Shown in pieces: positions 1 to 8,389 of a stretch of 64,000 bases of DNA. The DNA is from Prevotella sp. AGR2160 (lineage in GTDB: Bacteria; Bacteroidota; Bacteroidia; Bacteroidales; Bacteroidaceae), in assembly GCF_000424185.1 (NCBI RefSeq), contig NZ_AUJK01000003.1, positions 1 through 64,000 on the forward strand, given 5' to 3'. Under the pieces are notes generated by a model. That model had not been told where the DNA came from. It saw only the letters and a list, made by a program, of their open reading frames with translations, and ran no database searches. The position numbers and the translations under genes are program-made. Numbering within the stretch: the first letter of the stretch is position 1; each line of letters begins with the position of its first letter.

Positions 1-44
1 TAACTGAAAACAAATATACTAACGTTAACTAAAAGATCAAGCAA

Positions 45-3000
45 ATGATGAAGCAGGTAAAATTTAAGATGCCGCTACGAATGCTGACCCTCGCAGGAGG
101 ATTGCTTCTGGCAGCAAGTTCCTTTGCACAGTCAGGTGCCATCAAGGGACAAGTCAAGGATGCTTCCGGCGAGCCTGTCATGGGTGCCACGATCACTGCC
201 AATGGCAAGACCGTAGGTATCACGGACATGGACGGTAATTACTCCGTCGATGTGGCTCCGGGAACAAAGCTGACCATCTCCTATCTGGGTATGGCAACGC
301 AGACCGTCACCGCCGGCAGCAATGCCGTCACCGTGATGAAGGCCGATGAGAAGACCTTGAATGATGTCGTCGTCATCGGTTACGGTGTTGCCAAAAAGAC
401 CGACCTGACGGGATCTGTCACGGCCATCACGCCGGACAGCAAGAATAAGGGTCTCGTGGTCAACGCCCAGGACATGATCGAGGGTAAGGTGGCTGGTGTG
501 AACGTCACCTCCGCCGGTGGTACTCCTGGTGCAGGCGCAACGATCCGTATCCGTGGCGGTGCCTCTCTGAACGCCTCCAACGACCCGTTGATCGTCATCG
601 ATGGTGTCGCTATGGATAACAACGGTGTCAAAGGTTTGGCCAACCCGCTGAGTATGGTCAACCCGCAGGATATCGAGTCCTTCACCGTTTTGAAGGACGC
701 TTCCGCCACTGCTATCTATGGTAGCCGTGGTTCTAACGGTGTCATCATCATCACCACGAAGAAGGGTCATGGCGGTACGAAGGTATCTTATAATGGTAGC
801 TTCACCGTCAGCACGAAACGTAAGACCCTCGATGTTATGAACGGCGATGAGTACCGCGACTATATCGCCAACAAGTTTGGCAAGGACAGTGAGGCCTACA
901 AACTCCTCGGCGATGCCAATACCGACTGGCAGGATGAGATCTACCGTACGGCCCTGAGCCACGATCACGCCATCACCGTCAGCGGTACTATCGGTAAGGT
1001 CCTTCCTTACCGTGTCAGCGGTGGTTATACCAACCAGCAGGGTATTCTGAAGACGTCTGACTTCCAGCGTTTCACCGGATCATTGAACTTGAACCCGTCT
1101 CTCCTCGACGACCACTTGAAGATCAACTTCAACGCCAAGGGCATGTGGGCCAAGAGCCGTTATGCCAACACGAGTGCCGTCAGTGCTGCCCTCTATATGG
1201 ACCCGACGCATAGCGTTGTGGATGATACCTTCACCGGGCATGAGAATTTCCACAACTACTTTGCCTGGCTTAACAATACGAGCGTAACGTCTCCCGTCAA
1301 CTGGTATCTGCAGAACACCAACGCTCCTGAGAACCCGGTAGCCCTGCTCAACGAGAAGGACGACCGCGCCATCAGCCGTGATATGATCCTCAGTGGTGAT
1401 GTCGACTATAAGATCCACGGCTTCGAGGACCTGCACCTGCATGCCAGCGGCGGTATCGATATCGCTTACGGTGAGCAAAACACCGATATCACTCCGTACA
1501 GTCCGGAGGCTTCCTTCTATGGCAGCTATGGCTTCGACCGCGTCCTGAAGCGTAACTATCAGGGTAGTGTCTACGCCCTCTATACCCATGACTTCAACGA
1601 CAAGGCCAAGAACCACTTCGACATCATGGGTGGTGCCGAGGAGTCTCACTACTGGAGAAACGAGCACAGCCGTTATCTCTCTTACACCGATGCCTACGAC
1701 GGAACGCGCAGCAATGTATATACGGATACTGGTGTCGATTATGACGGCGACGGCGTCAAGGACGACTACCACTATAAGACTGAGAACTACCTCGTCTCTT
1801 ACTTCGGTCGTGCCAACTGGAGTCTCATGGACCGCTACTTCCTCACCGCTACGTTCCGTGCCGATGGTTCTTCCCGCTTCAAGGATCACTGGGGCTACTT
1901 CCCCTCTACGGCCTTCATGTGGAAGATCAAGGATGAGAACAAGTTCCGTGAGATAAAATGGCTCGACGCCCTGAACCTCCGTCTCGGTTGGGGTCAGACC
2001 GGTCAGCAGGAAGGTATTGGCGACTACGGCTATTTTGCCAACTACACCATGAATACAGGTGAAGGTTCTTACTACTATGTGGTAGGTAACGGTAAACTCG
2101 TCCGCCCGAACGTCTACAACCCGGAACTGACCTGGGAGACCACAACAACCTACAACATCGGTCTCGACTGGGCTGTCCTGCAGCGCCGCCTCAGCGGTAC
2201 GTTGGACTGGTACTATCGTAAGACCACGGACCTGATCAACACCGTGGCTATTCCTGCCGGCTCCAACTATCAGAACACCGTTACCTCCAACATCGGTGAC
2301 ATGAGCAACACCGGTTTCGAGGCTTCCGTGAAGTGGGTCGTTCTCGACAACAAGGACTGGAACTGGACCTTGGATTATAACTTCACCTATAATCATAATA
2401 AGATCACGAAGTTGATGAGTGACGAGAAGGGCTACTATGTACTCACCGGTGGTATCTCCTCCGGTACGGGTAACAGCTGTCAGGCTCAGAGTGTCGGCCA
2501 CGCCGCCAACTCCTTCTTCGTCTATCAGCAGGTCTATGACAAGGACGGCAAGCCCATCGAGGGTGCCGTCGTCGACCGCAACGGTGATGGTCAGATCACT
2601 ACTGCCGACCGTTACTTCTACAAGAGTCCTACGGCTCCTGTTACCATGGGTCTGAGCTCTCGTCTGGAGTATAAGAACTGGGATCTTGGCATGACCTTCC
2701 GTGCTTCCCTTGGCAACTACGTCTTCAACGACCTTGCCGCCGGTATGGCCAACTGCAGTACTGATGCTATTATGCAAAACGTCAATGGCGCATTCGTACA
2801 GAACCGTCTGCTGAGCGCCGTGAGCGACAACTGGCAGTCCTACGCCGTCACTTCTGTCCTCTCCGACCGTTGGGTACAGAACGCCAGCTTCTTGAAGTGT
2901 GACAATATCACGCTGGGTTACTCCTTCGACAATCTGTTCCGTACCGCCGGCTATCATGGCCTCTCCGGCCGTGTCTACGGTTCCGTGAGCAACGTCTTCA

Positions 3001-3107
3001 CCATCACCAACTATGACGGTATTGATCCTGAGGTCTACGGAGGTATCGACAACAACGTCTATCCGCGTCCTATCTCCTTCATCCTGGGTCTTAACTTGAA
3101 TTTCTAA
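45..3107 (+). CDS. susC: SusC-like TonB-dependent outer-membrane transporter (starch locus)
   Basis: This gene encodes a 1020-residue SusC/RagA-type TonB-dependent transporter that should import malto-oligosaccharides across the outer membrane with the SusD partner that follows 18 bp later. Seen: a signal peptide ending near ASSFAQ (about residue 29), a carboxypeptidase-regulatory-like domain (about 33-105), the family motif VVVIGYGVAKKTDLTGSV at the start of the plug, a plug with GASATAIYGSRGSNGVIIITTKKG, a long beta-barrel and a terminal phenylalanine (GLNLNF). Length is normal for the family. The starch assignment comes only from the neighbours (SusE, amylomaltase, GH97, GH13). An ATG follows immediately (MMKQ); either could start. 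Only 44 bp precede it in the window, so its promoter cannot be judged. Confidence 0.95.
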   Translation: MMKQVKFKMPLRMLTLAGGLLLAASSFAQSGAIKGQVKDASGEPVMGATITANGKTVGITDMDGNYSVDVAPGTKLTISYLGMATQTVTAGSNAVTVMKADEKTLNDVVVIGYGVAKKTDLTGSVTAITPDSKNKGLVVNAQDMIEGKVAGVNVTSAGGTPGAGATIRIRGGASLNASNDPLIVIDGVAMDNNGVKGLANPLSMVNPQDIESFTVLKDASATAIYGSRGSNGVIIITTKKGHGGTKVSYNGSFTVSTKRKTLDVMNGDEYRDYIANKFGKDSEAYKLLGDANTDWQDEIYRTALSHDHAITVSGTIGKVLPYRVSGGYTNQQGILKTSDFQRFTGSLNLNPSLLDDHLKINFNAKGMWAKSRYANTSAVSAALYMDPTHSVVDDTFTGHENFHNYFAWLNNTSVTSPVNWYLQNTNAPENPVALLNEKDDRAISRDMILSGDVDYKIHGFEDLHLHASGGIDIAYGEQNTDITPYSPEASFYGSYGFDRVLKRNYQGSVYALYTHDFNDKAKNHFDIMGGAEESHYWRNEHSRYLSYTDAYDGTRSNVYTDTGVDYDGDGVKDDYHYKTENYLVSYFGRANWSLMDRYFLTATFRADGSSRFKDHWGYFPSTAFMWKIKDENKFREIKWLDALNLRLGWGQTGQQEGIGDYGYFANYTMNTGEGSYYYVVGNGKLVRPNVYNPELTWETTTTYNIGLDWAVLQRRLSGTLDWYYRKTTDLINTVAIPAGSNYQNTVTSNIGDMSNTGFEASVKWVVLDNKDWNWTLDYNFTYNHNKITKLMSDEKGYYVLTGGISSGTGNSCQAQSVGHAANSFFVYQQVYDKDGKPIEGAVVDRNGDGQITTADRYFYKSPTAPVTMGLSSRLEYKNWDLGMTFRASLGNYVFNDLAAGMANCSTDAIMQNVNGAFVQNRLLSAVSDNWQSYAVTSVLSDRWVQNASFLKCDNITLGYSFDNLFRTAGYHGLSGRVYGSVSNVFTITNYDGIDPEVYGGIDNNVYPRPISFILGLNLNF

Positions 3108-3125
3108 ACTCTAACAGAAGCAACA

Positions 3126-4790
3126 ATGAAAAATTATCTGAAATATATCATACCTTCAGCAGTTGCTGTCGTGGCTATGGGCTTTGCTTCCTGCGCCAAC
3201 GACCTTGACGTTACGCCAATCGATCCTAACCAGACGACGACCGGTGATAACCTTGCCGACAACCTGCTGAACAAGTGCTACGCCAACATGGCTGTAGCCG
3301 GACAGGGTGGTGCCAACGGTGACTGCGATATCACAGGCCTCGACGGCGGTACGACCGGTTTCGTCCGTCAGCTTTTCAACTCCCAGGATCTGACCACAGA
3401 TATGGCCATCTGCGGATGGGGTGATGATGGTATCAAACAGTACGATTACGATCAGTTCTCCGATTCCCACCCAATGCTGAAAGGTTTATACTATCGTTTG
3501 TATGCCGGTATCGAATACTGTAACCGATACATCAACGAATATGGCAGCATCGACGCCGAGAAGACGGCCGAGGCCCGTTTCCTTCGTGCTTACTACTACT
3601 CTCTGTTGATGGACGGCTGGGGCAACGTGCCGTTCACCACAAAGACTACCGTAGATGATGAAGCAGCCTTCAAGAGCAAAGAGTATCCAAAACAGATTAG
3701 CCGCGCCAACCTCTTCAAGTGGGTCGTCAGCGAGCTGCGCGCCATCGAGAACACGCTGAGCGCGCCGACTTCTGCTCCTAATGAGAACGCTTCCGGCTAT
3801 GGCCGCGCCAATAAGTACACCGACCAGCTTCTGCTCGCCCGTATGTACCTCAACGCCACGGTCTATGCCAAAGAGGATAAGAATGACTCCGCTGCCTTCT
3901 ATGCTCAGCAGGTCATCCAGAACTCTCCTTACAAGCTCCACAAGACCGCCAAGACATCCAACTGGACGGCTTATCAGGAGCTCTTCATGGGTGACAACGG
4001 CCAGAACGGCGCTGCCGAGGAATGTCTCCTCGCCCTGCCGCAGGATGGAAAGAACACGACCTCTTGGGGTACCACACTCTTCATCATGGCTGGTAGCAAC
4101 AATGGTAAGGAAGACTGGGGTATCAAGGTCAATGGTACTGAGCTGATTGGTAACGGTACAACCCAGGGCTGGGGCGGTAACCGCATGCGCCCGGATATTG
4201 TCCGCAAGTTCTTCCCCAACGACGATGCTCCTGAGAATGCTACCGTCAAGCAGATGTACACCGCTGCCGGTGATGACCGTGCCTTAATGTGCAACATCGA
4301 CCGTAAGTTGGAAAACAGTGAGGTGGGTACCTTTACCAATGGCTATGCTGCCTGCAAGTTCAACAACTATTATACAGATGGTTCCGCTGGTAAAAATACC
4401 ACTTTCCCCGACTGCGACTTTTTCCTCTTCCGTATTGCAGAGGCTTATCTGACCTACGCAGAGGCTACGGCTCGCGAGAACAAAGATGTGGCAACGGCAC
4501 AGGGCGTCGCTTATCTGAATGACCTTCGCGCCCGTGCTCACGCTCAGCAGAAGACCGGTTACTCTCTCAGTGACATCTGCGACGAGTGGGCCCGTGAGTT
4601 CTACTTCGAAGGCTACCGTCGTACGACCCTCGTTCGCTTCCAGCGCTTCGCCGGAAACGTTAGTTACAACTGGGCTTGGAAGGGTGGTATCGCTAATGGT
4701 TCCAACATTGACGAGCACTACAACCTCTTCGCTATCCCTGCTGACGATATCAACGCCAACAAGAACCTCAAGCAGAACCTAGGTTACTAA
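3126..4790 (+). CDS. susD: SusD-like starch-binding lipoprotein
   Basis: A 554-residue SusD/RagB-family lipoprotein that would cap the SusC barrel and bind starch chains at the cell surface. Seen: a lipoprotein signal peptide with lipobox FASC (Cys23) followed by ANDLD, an acidic stretch of the kind used for surface export in Bacteroidetes; TPR-like helices typical of SusD (AEARFLRAYYYSLLMDGWGNVPF); and the usual C-terminal RAHAQQKTGY / REFYFEGYRRTTLVRFQRF segment. It lies 18 bp after susC and is surely co-transcribed with it. A strong hairpin directly follows its stop codon. Confidence 0.94.
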   Translation: MKNYLKYIIPSAVAVVAMGFASCANDLDVTPIDPNQTTTGDNLADNLLNKCYANMAVAGQGGANGDCDITGLDGGTTGFVRQLFNSQDLTTDMAICGWGDDGIKQYDYDQFSDSHPMLKGLYYRLYAGIEYCNRYINEYGSIDAEKTAEARFLRAYYYSLLMDGWGNVPFTTKTTVDDEAAFKSKEYPKQISRANLFKWVVSELRAIENTLSAPTSAPNENASGYGRANKYTDQLLLARMYLNATVYAKEDKNDSAAFYAQQVIQNSPYKLHKTAKTSNWTAYQELFMGDNGQNGAAEECLLALPQDGKNTTSWGTTLFIMAGSNNGKEDWGIKVNGTELIGNGTTQGWGGNRMRPDIVRKFFPNDDAPENATVKQMYTAAGDDRALMCNIDRKLENSEVGTFTNGYAACKFNNYYTDGSAGKNTTFPDCDFFLFRIAEAYLTYAEATARENKDVATAQGVAYLNDLRARAHAQQKTGYSLSDICDEWAREFYFEGYRRTTLVRFQRFAGNVSYNWAWKGGIANGSNIDEHYNLFAIPADDINANKNLKQNLGY

Positions 4791-4800
4791 TCAATCGTAA

Positions 4801-4860
4801 GATACCGTCTTCCTCTGCAGACCGTGACAAGCGGTTGCCTGAAAGAGGAAGATCGGTATC
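4801..4860 (+). promoter_or_regulatory. Intercistronic 60-nt hairpin between susD and susE
   Basis: The 117-bp susD-susE gap holds a nearly fully paired hairpin. Arms 4801-4816 (GATACCG then TCTTCCTCT) and 4844-4860 (AGAGGAAGA, one bulged T, CGGTATC) form 16 pairs. An inner stem (GCA, ACCG / CGGT, TGC) closes on the loop TGACAAG at 4825-4831. No T-run follows, so it is more likely an RNA-stability or attenuation element than a full terminator. It begins 10 bp after the susD stop codon. Confidence 0.8.
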
Positions 4861-4907
4861 AACGAGAGAAGTAAGAGTTTTTTATATACAACTAAACGTA
4901 AAAGACA

Positions 4908-6092
4908 ATGAAATATACAAAGATAACAGCCGGACTCCTGATGGGTGCTGCCCTGTTGTTGAGTGCTTGTGACAGCGATCTCGACAACAATCCGACCCTG
5001 CAGACTCCTACCACGTTCAAACTGAACACACCGGCTTACGCCAATGCGAACTTGGATCTGAAGACTTCTTCAGCTCTCGCCTTCTCCTGGTCACAGCCTG
5101 ACTACGGATTCCCCGCTGAAGTGAACTACCAAATACAACTTGGCAAGTCCGCCACCGCAGCAGACTGGACGACCTCCACGGATGCTGCCGGCGCAGTGGA
5201 AAACGGAACGGCCAACTATTCCAATGTAGGAGACGGAGCCAAAGTTTGCAAGACATCGGTTACCGCCAAGGACGTGGCTACAGCACTGCAGCAATTGTAC
5301 AAATATGAAGAAGGGAAAGTACCGGCTTCACAGACCTTCTATGCAAGAGTACGTGCTATCTATGCCAACGATACCATTTATTCCAATATCGTTGCGTTGA
5401 CAGCTACACCTTACTATATGGAACTCTCTGACGCCGAAATCGACGAGTGGTACTTAGTAGGTGGTTGTATCGGTGACGGAGGCTGGAGCAATGATAAGGA
5501 TCATATCGGATCTTCTATCCTTCCGCTTTACCCGGAGCCCGGCCAGACCTATAATAAGAGAACCGGTGTCGGTATACTTACTTATACCGGTTACTTCCCC
5601 AAAGGTGGTGAGTTCAAGATTATTCATAAAGCTGGTGACTGGACAACGCAGGTGGCCGGTGGATGGAAATTCTATGAAGGTGGCAACCCCGCCAACATGT
5701 CCATGTCAGAAAGTGGCTACTATAAGATCACGCTCGATCCTACCAAGAAGACATGTACCTATGAGAAAGTCAGCAAGCAGGATCCTGCCGTTTACAACGA
5801 GATTGATATCGCCGGTGACTTCAACTCTTGGAGCACGACGACAGCCATGAAGCCGGTCAACACCTACTCTGGTGCCGTTAATCACGACTGGTACTTCGAT
5901 ATCGACGCTTCCGCTGGTGCTACAAAGGCGAAGTTCCTCGCTAACCAAGCTTGGACTGTCAACTGGGGCAACACCGACTTCCCATGGGGCGCTGGCACTC
6001 AAGACGGCAGTAACGTTTCCGTGAAAGCAGGTAAGTGGCGCGTCCTCTTCAACGACATCACCGGTCAGTATCACTTTATCGCACTAAAATAA
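4908..6092 (+). CDS. susE: SusE-like surface starch-binding lipoprotein
   Basis: A 394-residue lipoprotein of the SusE/SusF family, expected to bind starch at the cell surface and feed the SusCD complex. Seen: signal peptide with lipobox LSAC (Cys21) followed by DSDLD; an N-terminal immunoglobulin-like SusE domain with sequence TPTTFKLNTPAYANANLDL; then two carbohydrate-binding-type modules, the first around YLVGGCIGDGGWSND (about 185-285), the second around IDIAGDFNSWSTTTAMKPV (about 300-394). The phrase GDFNSW with a downstream Trp (ANQAWTVNWG) is characteristic of SusE/F starch-binding domains. The gene follows a strong intercistronic hairpin and precedes a second SusE/F-like gene by 12 bp. 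Confidence 0.88.
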   Translation: MKYTKITAGLLMGAALLLSACDSDLDNNPTLQTPTTFKLNTPAYANANLDLKTSSALAFSWSQPDYGFPAEVNYQIQLGKSATAADWTTSTDAAGAVENGTANYSNVGDGAKVCKTSVTAKDVATALQQLYKYEEGKVPASQTFYARVRAIYANDTIYSNIVALTATPYYMELSDAEIDEWYLVGGCIGDGGWSNDKDHIGSSILPLYPEPGQTYNKRTGVGILTYTGYFPKGGEFKIIHKAGDWTTQVAGGWKFYEGGNPANMSMSESGYYKITLDPTKKTCTYEKVSKQDPAVYNEIDIAGDFNSWSTTTAMKPVNTYSGAVNHDWYFDIDASAGATKAKFLANQAWTVNWGNTDFPWGAGTQDGSNVSVKAGKWRVLFNDITGQYHFIALK

Positions 6093-6104
6093 ACAGACAA
6101 AGAA

Positions 6105-7073
6105 ATGAAAAAGTCAATCATATTAGCACTCGGCGTTGCCGCCCTTACCCTCGCCAGTTGTTCCAACGACGCCTACGAGGGATGGGCTGAGCCGCAGAGC
6201 AATGCTCAGGAGGATGCCTACACGGTGACCATGACGGCTGCCAGCGCAGGATCCGTAGACTTCAACAACACAACGGACAGTCAGGTGAAGCTGGTCTCCA
6301 CGACCGTCAACACCACGGCTACCGTTGCCAGCCAGGCCATCGGTCTGAAAGTTTACAATGCCAACAAGAACCTCAGCTACGACCTCGCTGTCGATGCTGA
6401 AGGCAATGTCAGCGCTTCTGATCTCACCAAGTATGTCACAGCCCTCTACGGTGAGCAGGAGAGTCAGCTGAGCGTCCCCGTAGAGGTGGTCGACACGATC
6501 ACCCTCGCCAGCGGCGACGCTTATATCCGCACCTCTGAGGTGTCTGTTCCCGTAACGCTCGCCAAGGTAGCCGCCAGCAACTTCCTCTATATTGGAAGCA
6601 AGCGCCTGCGCGTCAACAGCGACAAGACCAACTATGAGGGCTATGCTTATCTCGCAGCCGGCACTTACGACATCAAGGATGCCGACGGTGCTGCCAAGAG
6701 CACGGTGACGATTGCCGCTGACGGCTTCTATCAGATCGACGTCAATGCCTCCGACTTCACGGCTACGACTACACAGGTCACGAAGATTGGCCTCATCGGC
6801 AACTTTAACAAGTGGGCCGGTGATACGGAGTTGACTTACGACAAGGCTACCGACAACTTCGTTGCTAAAAACGTCACCTTCAAGGATGCTGCAGAATTCA
6901 AGATCCGAATGAATGGTGAGTGGACCACGAGCTGGGGCGGACGTATCGACTCCAACGATTTCGGTGATATGACTGCCAGTCAAATAAACCTCAAAATCGC
7001 TGCCGGCACGTATGACTTTGCGTTCAAGTTGAACTACGATGGCACGAACACGCTGACCTTCGTGAAGAAGTAA
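6105..7073 (+). CDS. SusF/SusE-like starch-binding lipoprotein
   Basis: A 322-residue lipoprotein (lipobox LASC, Cys19, then SNDAYEG) with one recognisable SusE/F-type starch-binding module at the C-terminus (GLIGNFNKWAGDTELTYDK ... MNGEWTTSWGG, about residues 225-320). The N-terminal two thirds look like beta-sandwich repeats (VPVEVVDTITLASGDAYIRT) that resemble the SusE N-terminal immunoglobulin-like domain. It is shorter than Bacteroides SusF, which has three binding modules, so I call it SusF-like rather than SusF. It is the last gene before a clear intrinsic terminator and so closes the susCDEF transcript. Confidence 0.82.
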   Translation: MKKSIILALGVAALTLASCSNDAYEGWAEPQSNAQEDAYTVTMTAASAGSVDFNNTTDSQVKLVSTTVNTTATVASQAIGLKVYNANKNLSYDLAVDAEGNVSASDLTKYVTALYGEQESQLSVPVEVVDTITLASGDAYIRTSEVSVPVTLAKVAASNFLYIGSKRLRVNSDKTNYEGYAYLAAGTYDIKDADGAAKSTVTIAADGFYQIDVNASDFTATTTQVTKIGLIGNFNKWAGDTELTYDKATDNFVAKNVTFKDAAEFKIRMNGEWTTSWGGRIDSNDFGDMTASQINLKIAAGTYDFAFKLNYDGTNTLTFVKK

Positions 7074-7112
7074 AGATGCTTCATCAAGCACAATAAAAAC
7101 ACGCTCTGTTTC

Positions 7113-7154
7113 CGGGCGGTGACATCCTCTAAAATGTCGCCGTCCGTTTTTTTT
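7113..7154 (+). terminator. Intrinsic terminator of the susCDE operon
   Basis: Stem 7113-7125 (CGGGCGGTGACAT) pairs with 7134-7146 (ATGTCGCCGTCCG) through 13 pairs including two G-T wobbles, loop of 8 nt, followed directly by eight T residues (7147-7154). Confidence 0.92.
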
Positions 7155-7164
7155 GATCTACGAA

Positions 7165-7239
7165 TGCAATCGTTTGCACAAACTTTTTGGTGACAATTTC
7201 TCTTCCATGCAAACGTTTGAACAATTATTCGTATCTTTG
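7165..7239 (+). promoter_or_regulatory. lacI promoter with two LacI-type operator palindromes
   Basis: Two near-palindromes of the form TGCAAACGTTTGCA occur: 7165-7178 (one mismatch) and 7208-7221 (two mismatches at the right end). A Bacteroidetes -7 element TATCTTTG lies at 7232-7239, so the second operator covers the -33 region. This layout predicts autoregulation by the LacI-type protein encoded next. The promoter places the start codon at 7268 and excludes an upstream in-frame ATG at 7187. Confidence 0.8.
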
Positions 7240-7267
7240 CACAAAAGTATTGATAACAAGATCTATT

Positions 7268-8293
7268 ATGAAAGAACCTGTACAAATCACGATGAAAGAT
7301 ATCGCGCGCGACTTGGGCGTGTCGATCGCAACCGTCTCGCGTGCGCTGAAGGACAGTCCGCGTATCAGCACGCAGCAGAAAGAGCGTATACAGGCTTATG
7401 CCCGGGAACATAACTTCTATCCGAGTGTCATCGGAGAAGCACTGCGTCATTCGAAGGTCCGTCCTTCCAAGGTCATCGGTGTCATCGTGCCGCAGCTCAC
7501 CCACTACTATTTCAGCACCATCCTCGCCGGTATCGAGGAGGAAGCACGGGCCCGCGGCTACCAGATCATGGTCGGACAGAGCGAGGACCGTTACGACCAG
7601 GAATACAATCTCTGCAGTAATTTCTATAAGAACCGCGTCTGTGGCGTCATCGTCTCTCAGGCGAAGGATACTTTGAAATACGACCATTTCCAGAATTTGC
7701 TCGATACGGGCATCCCTGTCATCTTCTATGATCGTATCTGTACGGGTATCGAATGTTCCCGTGTCGTTGTCGACGATTATATGGGTGCCTATACGGCGGT
7801 AACCCATCTCATCGACACCGGGTGCAAGCGCATCGCCTATTACGGTACATCCATGCGACTGGAGATCGCCAAGAACCGATACAACGGCTATAAGGATGCT
7901 TTACACAAACATGGCCTGGAAGTCGACGACACCCTCGTGCGTCTCTGTGACAACAGGGCCAGTGCCGAAGCCATCACCCCCGACATCATGGACCTCCCCG
8001 ATCCTCCCGATGCCTTCTTCGCCGTCAACGACGACACGGCCATCGGTATCCTCTACACTGTCAAGCGCCTCGGTTTCCAAGTCCCCGACGAGATCTCCAT
8101 CTGCGGCTTTACCAATGGCGTGCGAGCCGTCAGCTGCGACCCGATGCTCACCACGGTAGAGCAGCGCGGCCATGCCGTAGGCCAGGAAGCCGCCGATATC
8201 CTCATCGGCAAGGTGGAGGGCACGATCCCCATGGACCGCATCGAGAAGCGCATCGTCCGCACCCGTCTCGTCATCCGCGGCACAACGAGATAG
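7268..8293 (+). CDS. LacI-family transcriptional regulator of the starch locus
   Basis: A 341-residue LacI/GalR-family regulator. Seen: an N-terminal helix-turn-helix and hinge (MKDIARDLGVSIATVSRALKDSPRIS), then a periplasmic-binding-protein-like sugar-sensing domain (VIGVIVPQLTHYYFSTILAGIEEEA ... DAFFAVNDDTAIGILYTVKRLG ... PMLTTVEQRGHAVGQEAADIL). The start at 7268 was chosen because the -7 element ends at 7239; a longer in-frame reading from 7187 would begin upstream of the promoter. It sits between the sus genes and the maltodextrin transporter/enzyme genes, and takes the place SusR has in the classical Bacteroides sus locus. A maltose-type effector is inferred from context. Confidence 0.9.
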   Translation: MKEPVQITMKDIARDLGVSIATVSRALKDSPRISTQQKERIQAYAREHNFYPSVIGEALRHSKVRPSKVIGVIVPQLTHYYFSTILAGIEEEARARGYQIMVGQSEDRYDQEYNLCSNFYKNRVCGVIVSQAKDTLKYDHFQNLLDTGIPVIFYDRICTGIECSRVVVDDYMGAYTAVTHLIDTGCKRIAYYGTSMRLEIAKNRYNGYKDALHKHGLEVDDTLVRLCDNRASAEAITPDIMDLPDPPDAFFAVNDDTAIGILYTVKRLGFQVPDEISICGFTNGVRAVSCDPMLTTVEQRGHAVGQEAADILIGKVEGTIPMDRIEKRIVRTRLVIRGTTR

Positions 8294-8305
8294 TCCCGCC
8301 CTCTT

Positions 8306-8360
8306 CTATAGCGGTCCGTAAAAGTCTATTGCAAGCTATAGAAATCTATTGCGAGCTATA
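8306..8360 (+). repeat. Short tandem repeat between lacI and the MFS gene
   Basis: Two 16-bp copies of TCTATTGCRAGCTATA (8325-8340 and 8345-8360, period 20) follow the lacI stop codon. CTATAGC at 8306-8312 can pair with GCTATAG at 8335-8341. No terminator T-run is present, so lacI and the MFS gene may be co-transcribed. Confidence 0.55.
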
Positions 8361-8389
8361 AAAATAAGGAAAAAAACTAAAAGCAAATA

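Noticed and set aside
1080..2957. Long open frame antisense to susC (about 625 codons)
   Set aside because: Mirror frame caused by codon bias of the GC-rich coding strand; no domain, no promoter, and the sense gene is certain.
8325..8360. Possible CRISPR-like or iteron array
   Set aside because: Only two imperfect 16-bp copies; no spacers of regular length and no cas or replication genes.
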